From contig CALCWU010000008.1 of the NCBI GenBank assembly GCA_937905855.1, positions 1 through 14,438 of the forward strand: DNA of 14,438 nucleotides. Reading direction: 5' to 3'. A model generated the notes under the pieces. The model made no database searches. It saw only the letters and a program-made list of their open reading frames with translations, and had not been told where the DNA came from. Numbering within the stretch: position 1 is the stretch's first letter; the number at the start of each line of letters is the position of its first letter. Source of the stretch: an uncultured Mollicutes bacterium (GTDB taxonomy: Bacteria > Bacillota_I > Bacilli_A > Acholeplasmatales > Anaeroplasmataceae). This document shows, in pieces, positions 6,301-13,854 of the stretch. Made by a program: the position numbers and the translations under genes.

Positions 6301-8291
6301 TAGTGAGGTAATTCTCCGTTTGATTTATTTATTTGATCAACAAGGTTAGATGCTTTTTCATCTAGCTCCTTTTTTTCTTCTGGAACTACATCACCATTTT
6401 TAATAGCTTCTTGCTTTGCTTTCTTTTCATCATACCATTTTAGCTTTCCAGTAGCATTAATTTCATCAATATCTTGTTTTGTTAATGTTTCGATTTCTAA
6501 TAGGTAATTTGCAATTGCATCAAGAAGAGGTCTATTTTCGTTAATTATCTTTCTTGCTACTTCATAGCATTCTTCAATAATTCTTCTAGTTTCTTTGTCA
6601 ATTTCTAAAGCAATTTGATCTGAGAAATTCTTTTCTTTTAAATAATCACGACCAAGGAATACTGAACCTTGAGGCTGTTCATATTGAACAGGACCTAAAT
6701 CACTCATACCATATTCTGTAACCATTGCCCTGGCAATTTTTGTTGCATTTTGGAAGTCATTTGAAGCACCTGTTGATACCTCATTGAAAACAATTTCTTC
6801 AGCGACACGTCCACCTAGATAACCAGTAATTCTATCAGTTAATGAATGCTTAGTTTCGAGATATGTTTCTTCAGCAGGCATCATTAGATTATAGCCACCA
6901 GCCTGACCACGAGGAATAATTGTAACCTTTTGAACAATAGAAGCATTATCAAGCTTTAATCCTATAACAGCGTGACCAGCTTCGTGGAAGGCAACACATT
7001 TACGTTCACGTTCAGTAATTTTACGTGATTTCTTAGCAGGTCCCATCATAACTCTATCAGTTGCTTCATCAATATCAGCTAAAGTTATAACCTTTCTATT
7101 AGCTCTTGCTGCAAGAAGAGCTGCTTCATTTAATAAGTTAGCAATATCAGCACCACTAAAGCCAGGAATTCTTTGAGCGATTTCATTTAAATGAATATTT
7201 TTATCTAGATTTTTGTTTCTAGCATGAATCTTTAATATTGCTTCACGACCATTAACATCAGGATTAGAAATTGTTATTTGACGATCGAAACGACCTGGAC
7301 GAAGCAAAGCAGGATCTAATACGTCAGGACGGTTAGTTGCTGCCATTACAATAATACCAGAGTTTGGAACAAATCCATCCATTTCAACAAGTAGTTGGTT
7401 CAAGGTTTGTTCACGTTCATCGTGGCCACCACCCATACCAGCACCTCTTTGACGACCTACTGCATCAATTTCATCAATAAAGATAATACATGGAGCATTC
7501 TGCTTAGCAGTTTTAAATAAATCACGAACACGGCTAGCACCAACACCAACAAACATTTCTACGAAATCTGATCCAGAAATAGAGAAGAATGGAACATTTG
7601 CTTCACCAGCTACTGCTTTAGCAAGTAGGGTTTTACCAGTTCCTGGTGGACCAAAAAGTAGAACTCCTCTAGGAATTTTTGCGCCAATTTCAGTATATTT
7701 AGCTGGATTTTTTAAGAAATCAACAAGCTCAACAAGCTCTTGCTTTTCTTCATCACAGCCAGCAACATCATTAAATGTTACAGTTTTATCTCTTAAAAGA
7801 CGAGCAGTGCTTTTTCCAAAATCAAAGGCTTTATTATTGCCACCACCCATATTTTTCATTGAATAAACAATTAAGCCGATTAACAAAATAAATGGAAGAT
7901 ATGTTAAAATAACATTCCAAATATTAAAGCTTGAAAGAGTTCCAAGATAAAGCTTATCCTTAAGCTTATCGTTATTTCTTAAAGCCTCAATTTCAGTTGT
8001 TGTTAAGGTTACACTAAATTGATATGTTTGATCACCAATCTTATATTGACCAGTAATTTTAAACATACCTTCATTTTCTCCACCAACTGGGTAAGCAACA
8101 AGTGAAGAAGATGTTATTGTATCAGCTTCAACAGCACTAGTAAATTCATTGTATGTTAATACCTTTGTTGCTGGACGCATTAATCTTTGAATTAAAAAAT
8201 AAAATCCAATGATTAAAACCGCAATTAATACATATAAAAGTATATCATGGCGTCTTTTTGGACGACCATTTTGATTGTTATTATCTTGCAC
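6300..8291 (-). CDS. ftsH: ATP-dependent zinc metalloprotease FtsH
   Basis: FtsH is a hexameric membrane AAA+ protease that degrades misfolded and short-lived proteins. The 663 residues show TM1 (about 17-36), an extracytoplasmic segment (about 40-122) and TM2 (about 126-144). Walker A GPPGTGKT is at 214-221 and Walker B IIFIDEID at 269-276. The second region of homology runs AATNRPDVLDPALLRPGRFD (about 317-336). The zinc-binding HEAGH is at 436-440, with the third ligand Asp in GASNDF near 512. The C-terminal tail beyond about 600 is charged. The start is GTG 8291, set by AAGGAGG 7 bases upstream; there is no nearby ATG. It follows hpt by 16 bases and overlaps rqcP by one base, so tilS, hpt, ftsH and rqcP look like one transcript. 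Confidence 0.98.
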   Translation of the reverse strand: MQDNNNQNGRPKRRHDILLYVLIAVLIIGFYFLIQRLMRPATKVLTYNEFTSAVEADTITSSSLVAYPVGGENEGMFKITGQYKIGDQTYQFSVTLTTTEIEALRNNDKLKDKLYLGTLSSFNIWNVILTYLPFILLIGLIVYSMKNMGGGNNKAFDFGKSTARLLRDKTVTFNDVAGCDEEKQELVELVDFLKNPAKYTEIGAKIPRGVLLFGPPGTGKTLLAKAVAGEANVPFFSISGSDFVEMFVGVGASRVRDLFKTAKQNAPCIIFIDEIDAVGRQRGAGMGGGHDEREQTLNQLLVEMDGFVPNSGIIVMAATNRPDVLDPALLRPGRFDRQITISNPDVNGREAILKIHARNKNLDKNIHLNEIAQRIPGFSGADIANLLNEAALLAARANRKVITLADIDEATDRVMMGPAKKSRKITERERKCVAFHEAGHAVIGLKLDNASIVQKVTIIPRGQAGGYNLMMPAEETYLETKHSLTDRITGYLGGRVAEEIVFNEVSTGASNDFQNATKIARAMVTEYGMSDLGPVQYEQPQGSVFLGRDYLKEKNFSDQIALEIDKETRRIIEECYEVARKIINENRPLLDAIANYLLEIETLTKQDIDEINATGKLKWYDEKKAKQEAIKNGDVVPEEKKELDEKASNLVDQINKSNGELPH

Positions 8292-8307
8292 GAAAAATCC
8301 TCCTTAA

Positions 8308-8841
8308 TTATTTATAAATTTCTTCTTTTAAAATACCAATATAAGGAAGATTACGATATCTTTCGTTATAGTCAAGTCCATAGCCAACAACAAATTCTTT
8401 AGGAATATTGTCACCAATATATTCGACATCAACATCAACTAATCTACCTTCTGGCTTATCTAGTAGACAGCATACAGCAACGCTTTTCGCTCCACGCTTT
8501 TTAAGTAATTCTCTAATATATAGAGTAGTTCTTCCAGTATCAACTATATCATCTACAACTATTACATCTCTTCCAGTTAAATCACAGGTAATATCACTTT
8601 TAATAATTATATGACCTGATGATAGTGTTCCTTCGTATGAAGAGACCCTCATATACTCAATTTGACAGTAAATACTCACAAATTTTAATAAATCACTTAT
8701 AAATGGCTCACAGCCCTTTAATAGTCCAATAAACAATGGATTTTTTCCTTCATAATCATGACTAATTTGCTCACCTAGTCTTTTGCAAATACCCTCAATT
8801 TGTTTTGCAGATAAAACTACTTTTTCAATATCATTTTTCAA
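8308..8841 (-). CDS. hpt: Hypoxanthine(-guanine) phosphoribosyltransferase
   Basis: This enzyme makes IMP or GMP from the free base and PRPP in purine salvage. The PRPP-binding loop VIVVDDIVDTGRT lies at about 93-105, with LLDKPEGR further on and VVGYGLDYNERYRNLPYIG near the C terminus; both are type I HPRT signatures. I choose TTG 8841 as the start, giving 177 residues. The sequence from there, (M)KNDIEKVVLS, aligns with the B. subtilis HprT start, and GTGAGG lies 9 bases upstream. The in-frame ATG at 8874 would add 11 residues of unrelated sequence and lengthen the overlap with tilS. With the TTG start, hpt overlaps the tilS 3' end by 11 bases. The tilS-hpt-ftsH order is the conserved one in Bacilli. 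Confidence 0.95.
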   Translation of the reverse strand: MKNDIEKVVLSAKQIEGICKRLGEQISHDYEGKNPLFIGLLKGCEPFISDLLKFVSIYCQIEYMRVSSYEGTLSSGHIIIKSDITCDLTGRDVIVVDDIVDTGRTTLYIRELLKKRGAKSVAVCCLLDKPEGRLVDVDVEYIGDNIPKEFVVGYGLDYNERYRNLPYIGILKEEIYK

Positions 8842-10141
8842 TATCCAGTACCTCACATACAAAATAAATATCATAACAGTCCTTCATATCTAATACCATC
8901 TTAGACTTAGCCAAATTATATACCCAAATAACTTCCTTATTCATTTCTATAACCGGAATATCTAATCTTTCTTCCTTAGGAATTTTATTATCTATGAATA
9001 GTCTATTAATTTTTTTATGCCCGTATGGCATTAAAATTTCATCATTTTCTTTATAACTTCTTATCATAAAAGGAAATGCTAGTCTATTATAGCATAATTT
9101 GATATATTTTGCATTAGTATTTCCAATATTTTTTGTGAAATAAAACCTATATTTTTGCTTATAAATGACTTCTTGATTAAGATTTATTTCTACAGAGTCA
9201 TTTGTATAAACATTTTTTTCTATGATGTAGGCTAAATTATATCTTTTTACAAATTCTTTATTACCTGCTAGTGTAAGAGAATTGGTAGTTTTTTCACTTG
9301 AAAGAATTTCTAGAATGGATTCAATTATTCTTTGATTTTTATCCATTTCATATCTTTCTAGTAATAAGCATATAATATCCTTTTTTAAGGCAATGTCAAA
9401 GTCATTAAAGCTTGGAAGCTCTATATTATTTTTAGTTTTTTCCAAGTATTTTATACTTTGATTTCTTATAAAGCTAAATGCCTCCTTAACCTGCTTTGAA
9501 TAGGCGGTTATTTTATTTAAGTAATCAGGACATTCATCCTTTAAAAGTGGAATAATAAAATGTCGAATTCGATTTCTTTTGTAATCATTTTCTAAATTTG
9601 ATTCATCGAGGAAAAACTTAACATTATTTACCTCATCATATTTTTCTAAATCTGCCTTACTTAAAAAAAGAAGAGGTCTAATTATTGAATAATTTTTATA
9701 ATCAATTTTTGCAGAAATTCCCCCATAGCCAAATAAATTAGAGCCACGCATTATATTTAAAATAATGGTTTCGGCATTATCATCAGCATGGTGGGCTGTA
9801 GCTAAAAATTTAGCATTATATTTCTTTAAAACCTCTTCAAAAAAATGATAGCGTTTATGGTGAGCTTCATCGTGAAAATTGTTATTATGATTATATTCTA
9901 GATGTAAAACCTCAATTGGTAAGTTGTTTTTATTGGCATAATCTATTATGTATTCCTCTTCAATTTTTGATTGCTCTCGCTTTTGATGATTTACATGGGC
10001 AATAATTACCCTATAATTGAGACGTCGCATTATGTCAAGAAGAGCCATTGAGTCAGCACCACAGCTAACCGCCACAACGACTGCTTCATTATCAGAAATA
10101 AGATTTTCTTTTTTTATGTATTCACGTACTAGATTAATCAT
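8831..10141 (-). CDS. tilS: tRNA(Ile)-lysidine synthetase
   Basis: TilS converts C34 of the CAU-anticodon tRNA-Ile to lysidine, using ATP and lysine, so that AUA is read correctly. The 436-residue protein starts with the N-type ATP pyrophosphatase fold. Its P-loop is SCGADS at 26-31, with Cys where family members normally have Gly (SGG.DS). Further family elements follow: ATAHHADDNAETI near 116-128, then RGSNLFGYGGI and KRNRIRHFIIPLL. The C-terminal half contains the substrate-binding and tRNA-acceptor regions, including IPKEERLDIPV near the end. The start at ATG 10141 has GGGTGATG 6 bases upstream. It lies 46 bases after the spoIIE stop, and that gap holds a 16-bp palindrome. AUA codons occur in the neighbouring genes, so TilS should be essential here. 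Confidence 0.95.
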   Translation of the reverse strand: MINLVREYIKKENLISDNEAVVVAVSCGADSMALLDIMRRLNYRVIIAHVNHQKREQSKIEEEYIIDYANKNNLPIEVLHLEYNHNNNFHDEAHHKRYHFFEEVLKKYNAKFLATAHHADDNAETIILNIMRGSNLFGYGGISAKIDYKNYSIIRPLLFLSKADLEKYDEVNNVKFFLDESNLENDYKRNRIRHFIIPLLKDECPDYLNKITAYSKQVKEAFSFIRNQSIKYLEKTKNNIELPSFNDFDIALKKDIICLLLERYEMDKNQRIIESILEILSSEKTTNSLTLAGNKEFVKRYNLAYIIEKNVYTNDSVEINLNQEVIYKQKYRFYFTKNIGNTNAKYIKLCYNRLAFPFMIRSYKENDEILMPYGHKKINRLFIDNKIPKEERLDIPVIEMNKEVIWVYNLAKSKMVLDMKDCYDIYFVCEVLDIEK

Positions 10142-10153
10142 ATGATCATCACC

Positions 10154-10169
10154 CTAAACTATAGTTTAG
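10154..10169. repeat. Perfect 16-bp palindrome between spoIIE and tilS
   Basis: CTAAACTATAGTTTAG is its own reverse complement and sits about 13 bases upstream of the tilS ATG. It could be an operator half-site pair or could contain a -10 element (TATAGT on the minus strand). In such AT-rich DNA roughly one palindrome of this size is expected by chance in a window this long, so function is not shown. Confidence 0.3.
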
Positions 10170-10187
10170 CACATTTTATTAATTCTT

Positions 10188-12160
10188 TCAATTTACTTTT
10201 ATGACAATTACGGAACAATCATCATTTAATACTTTATTGTTTTGCTTGATTTTATTACAAAGCATATCAGCAATTAAACTAGCAGAAGCAAATTTGTTAT
10301 TATAAATGATTTCTTTTATTTCTTGATAGCTTAAATAATCTGTAAAACCATCTGTCAGTAATAAAATAATATCATTTGTTTTTAAGTTAATTGCAAATGA
10401 ATCAATTAAATCGGTATAATCTAATGGTAAAGAAGAATTTTCATAGATTTTATCGATATCAGAAAATAAAAGTGTTGAGGCCGAACCAAGCTTGAAAAGA
10501 GAAGCCACTTTGGTAATTTCATTTATTTCTAATAAATCAAGAGTTGCATAGGATTCATAATTTCCTTTTATTTCATATATGTAGCTTAAAAAATTAAGCA
10601 TTGTTTTTGTGGAAAAATGATAATTAAGCATATTTGATAAAATACTTAAAATTTCTTTAGAAGAATTGTAGGCATCAATACCACTACCCATACCATCACT
10701 TAACGCAAAATAGTTCTCGAGTCAAAGCATTTTTTTATAAGATAATTATCACCACTTATAGAATTGTTATGCTTATTTAAAATAGCAGTTGCATAGGTTA
10801 TCTTTATATTTGGCTTTTCCTTTATTGTTAAAAAGAACGATGATGACTTGTTTTCAAGCTTATAAATAAATGACCTTTGAAATACAAAATTCATCATTTT
10901 TTTTAAATAGCCTAAAATGATATTTGGATCATCAAAAATTTCAATTTTAAAGCTTAGGGTATAATAAGAGGGAATAAAATTTTGATATTTGATTTTATCT
11001 TTATTTAGTAAATAAAATAACTTGTTATATCTATCATAAATATTGTCTAAAAATTTAGTATCATTTTGATAAGAATAAAATAGATTTTTTAAGGCTTCAT
11101 GTGAATAATAATTTAAGTAGTTGCCGTTATCAATTTTAGTGAATTTTGAATAATGGGGGCAATTTAAATAATTGCCATTATTATAAAGAACACTACCCTT
11201 TATGAATGAATAATGAATGCCAGCATTTGTCATGCATTCATTTTTAAGATGACAATTTTTACAATAATTTTCTTCAATTTCTTTTTTGATTTTATGTAAT
11301 TTTTCTTCATTACCCTTTTTGGTGATAAATAAGATATCCAAGATATTTAAATAATCCTTAAAATCACTTGCTAGTATATTATTAGATTCTATAGTAACTT
11401 TTCTTGATGAAACTTTTTGGTAAATTATGTTGATTACTAAAAAAATAAGAATAAATACCAGGTCATATATGCTTAATTTAGGCTTATTTAAGCCATAATA
11501 TATTATTAGTGATGATAATGATAGTAGAATAGATTTATAGTTCATTAAAATTAAATATAAGCTAAATTCTATTGTATATGCCTTATTAAAAAAATAAACA
11601 AAGGGGATTAGAATTAAGTTATAATAGCCTGAATACTTGGTTATAAAAAATGTTAAAAATAATAAATGATAGCTATAATATTTAGGCTTGTTTATTAATA
11701 AAATTGCAAAAATTATCAATAAATTAACTAAATATATCAGGCGTTCATCAAGAATTGTCTTGGTATCATTACTTATGTTTGTTAAATATAAAATAGTGGT
11801 GTTTAAAATTAATGCACAAAGATAAAAGCTTAAATTATACCAGATGTTTAGAATGTAAAAGCGTCTAATATAAAAGAATAGGGTGGTATAAATAATAAGT
11901 ATTAAAATGATGAATAATTTCTTTTTATGAACAACATATTTAATTAAAAATATTGATATCATTAATCCTAATAAATAGGCTTTGCCATAGATATTTAATT
12001 TGATTATAGGAATTATAAGAATTAATGAATAAAGAGGATTTATAAATAATAAGGAAATTCCTAATAAGGTAAATGGATATAATGATAGTGCATCATTTAA
12101 ATGCAAATAAGAAATGCCTATGTATAATATAATCATCAGTTTTTGAATACTTTTTTTCAT
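10188..12160 (-). pseudogene. spoIIE: Stage II sporulation protein E (PP2C phosphatase), frame broken in the catalytic domain
   Basis: SpoIIE is a septal membrane phosphatase that dephosphorylates SpoIIAA and so activates sigma-F in the forespore. The gene reads in two frames. The first (12160-10700, 486 residues) has about ten membrane segments to residue 250. A soluble region with cysteines 300, 303, 309 and 334 follows, then the start of the PP2C domain (ISGDNYL, Asp471). It runs out of frame and stops at 10702-10700. The second frame (to 10188) continues with ENYFALSDGMGSG, LLLTDGFTDY and the terminal DDCSVIVIKV. One base added within 10700-10722 yields 657 residues and puts 16 residues between SGD and SDGMG, as I recall for B. 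subtilis. ATG 12160 has GAGGTGA before it. A shorter form than B. subtilis (827 residues). The break may be a real mutation or a sequence error. Confidence 0.85.
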
Positions 12161-12236
12161 ATTTTCACCTCAAGAATTATTTTATAAAATCGGTAAAGTT
12201 TATTATGTCATTTTTTGTTATTTACATTAAATATTC

Positions 12237-12265
12237 TTGAATGAGGGATAGATATTTGTTATAAT
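12237..12265 (+). promoter_or_regulatory. Sigma-A-type promoter of maf-dus
   Basis: TTGAAT (12237-12242) and a perfect TATAAT (12260-12265) are separated by exactly 17 bases. Transcription would start near 12272. This makes the in-frame TTG at 12274 an unlikely start and supports ATG 12298. Confidence 0.6.
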
Positions 12266-12297
12266 TATTTAGATTGTTAGAAAAGGATGTAAGAAAA

Positions 12298-12855
12298 ATG
12301 AAATTAGTTTTAGCTAGTTCTTCACCAAGAAGAATTGAAATATTAAAAAATGAAGGTTATGATTTTTTAATTGAACCTGCAGAAATTGATGAAAGCTTTT
12401 CAAATGAGCTTGATGTGTATACTAATGTTTTAAATACTAGCTATAAGAAAGCCTTTGAAATAAAAAAGAATCATCTTAATGATGTTATCCTAGGGTGCGA
12501 TACGACTGTATGCTTAAATAATATTTGTTATGGTAAGCCTAAGGATGAGCTTGATGCCTATAAAATGCTTAAGAGCTTTAGTGGTAAGGCTCATGAGGTA
12601 ATTTCAGGAGTATGTATTCTTCATCAAAGTGAAATGATTAATTTTTATGTAAAAACACTAGTTTATTTTAAAGAGTTAAGTGATGAAATGATTTATGATT
12701 ATATAAAAACTAAGGAATGCTTTGGCAAAGCAGGAGCTTATGCAATTCAAGGCATTGGTAAAAGCTTAGTTTTAAAATATGAAGGAGAATTGGCTAATGT
12801 AATAGGTTTACCTATAAAAGAAATCAAGCCATTATTAGATAAATATGAGTTTTAA
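12298..12855 (+). CDS. maf: Maf family nucleoside triphosphate pyrophosphatase
   Basis: Maf proteins hydrolyse non-standard or modified nucleoside triphosphates (dTTP/UTP class in many bacteria) to monophosphates. In B. subtilis Maf is linked to septum inhibition and sits near the division genes. The 185-residue protein opens with KLVLASSSPRR (2-12), the phosphate-binding signature. ILGCDTTV (65-71) carries the catalytic Asp68. GKPKDELDAYKML (79-91) and FSGKAHEVISGV (94-105) follow in family order. Near the C terminus, KAGAYAIQGIG completes the fold. The start is ATG 12298, with AAAAGGA 10 bases upstream; TTG 12274 would sit at the transcript's 5' end with no ribosome binding site. The last 11 bases overlap the dus gene, which implies coupled translation. 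It is divergent from spoIIE. Confidence 0.95.
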   Translation: MKLVLASSSPRRIEILKNEGYDFLIEPAEIDESFSNELDVYTNVLNTSYKKAFEIKKNHLNDVILGCDTTVCLNNICYGKPKDELDAYKMLKSFSGKAHEVISGVCILHQSEMINFYVKTLVYFKELSDEMIYDYIKTKECFGKAGAYAIQGIGKSLVLKYEGELANVIGLPIKEIKPLLDKYEF

Positions 12856-13822
12856 AATTAGAGATATTGAAATTAAAAATAATTTGGTTTTAGCCCCAAT
12901 GGCGGGAATTTGTAATGAGGCCTTTAGAACAATTTGTAAGGAAATGGGCGCAGGTCTAGTTGTATGCGAAATGGTTAGCGATAAGGCTATTTCCTATCAA
13001 AATGCCAAAACCTTGAATATGACAAGAGTTGGCAATAATGAACATCCAATAAGTATGCAAATATTTGGTGGCGACATTGAGACGCTTGTTAATGCAGCTA
13101 AATTTATTGATAATAATTCTCAGGCTGATATCATTGATATAAATATGGGATGTCCTGTTAATAAGGTAGCGAAAAAGGCTCATGCTGGTGCTAGCCTACT
13201 AGTTGATCCTAATAATGTATATGAAATTACGAAGGCTGTAGTTTCTGCTGTGAAAAAGCCTGTGACAGTAAAGGTAAGACTTGGTTGGGATTTAGATCAT
13301 ATTAATGTTATTGAAAATGCCAAGATGATTGAAAAGGCTGGAGCTAGTGCTATATGTGTTCATGCTAGATGTCGTTCAGAATTTTATAGTGGAAGTGCTC
13401 ATATCGAATGGATTAAAAAAGTAAAGGAAGCAGTAAGCATTCCTGTAATTGGAAATGGTGATGTTGTTGATATAGCTTCTGCCAAAAGAATGTTTGAAGA
13501 AACAAATTGTGATGCTATTGCTATAGGTAGAGGTGCTCTTGGCAATCCTTTTATTTTTAGAGAGCTGAATGCCTATTTTAATGATGGTAAAATCATCGAT
13601 AAGCCTACAAAAAAAGAAATATATGATATAATAATGCTTCAATATGATCGATTATTAAAGCTAAAGGGTGAGCATCTTGCAATGCTTGAGATGAGAAGTC
13701 ATGTTGGTTGGTATTTAAAGGGTATGCCTGGAAGTGCCAGAATAAAGGATCAGGTATGTAAGGAACATAACTTTAATAATGTAAAAAATATTATTAAGGC
13801 TTATTTAAATGTAGAAGAATAG
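12845..13822 (+). CDS. dusB: tRNA-dihydrouridine synthase (DusB type)
   Basis: Dus enzymes reduce specific uridines in tRNA to dihydrouridine with FMN and NADPH. The 325-residue protein is a TIM barrel with LAPMAG at 16-21 and QIFGGD at 72-77. INMGCPVNKVAKKAHAG holds the catalytic Cys103. VKVRLGWD (142-149, with FMN-contacting Lys143), VHARCRSEFYSG (172-183, His173) and IGNGDV (202-207) follow. GRGALGNP near 229-236 forms the phosphate-binding end. The helical C-terminal domain carries the tRNA-binding region. ATG 12845 lies inside the maf 3' end and has no good ribosome binding site, so it probably relies on translational coupling with maf. The Dus subtype is inferred from Bacillus context (dusB near lysS), not from a diagnostic motif. 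A bidirectional terminator follows. Confidence 0.95.
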   Translation: MSFKIRDIEIKNNLVLAPMAGICNEAFRTICKEMGAGLVVCEMVSDKAISYQNAKTLNMTRVGNNEHPISMQIFGGDIETLVNAAKFIDNNSQADIIDINMGCPVNKVAKKAHAGASLLVDPNNVYEITKAVVSAVKKPVTVKVRLGWDLDHINVIENAKMIEKAGASAICVHARCRSEFYSGSAHIEWIKKVKEAVSIPVIGNGDVVDIASAKRMFEETNCDAIAIGRGALGNPFIFRELNAYFNDGKIIDKPTKKEIYDIIMLQYDRLLKLKGEHLAMLEMRSHVGWYLKGMPGSARIKDQVCKEHNFNNVKNIIKAYLNVEE

Positions 13823-13854
13823 AAAAAAGTCGTCATTATTTTTGACGGCTTTTC
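13823..13854. terminator. Bidirectional terminator between dus and hflX
   Basis: An 8-bp stem, AGTCGTCA (about 13828-13835) with TGACGGCT (13843-13850), has one G-T pair and a 7-base loop. It is flanked by AAAAA on the left and TTT plus more T residues on the right. It can end the plus-strand dus transcript and the minus-strand hflX transcript. Confidence 0.8.

Noticed and set aside
10188..10691. A separate 167-residue gene encoding a free PP2C fragment
   Set aside because: Its first ATG lies inside the SDGMG motif, so it would lack a catalytic Asp and the domain's first half. The frame continues upstream with spoIIE sequence, so it is the 3' part of spoIIE.
10722..10736. Programmed frameshifting in spoIIE, by A-AAA-AAA slippage or the CTTTGAC (prfB-like) sequence
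   Set aside because: A -1 slip on the A7 run meets TGA two codons later. The CTTTGAC motif would give a +1 shift from the wrong frame, the reverse of what is needed. TGA acts as a stop in yabP, tilS and the dehydrogenase-like gene, so reading it as Trp is unlikely.
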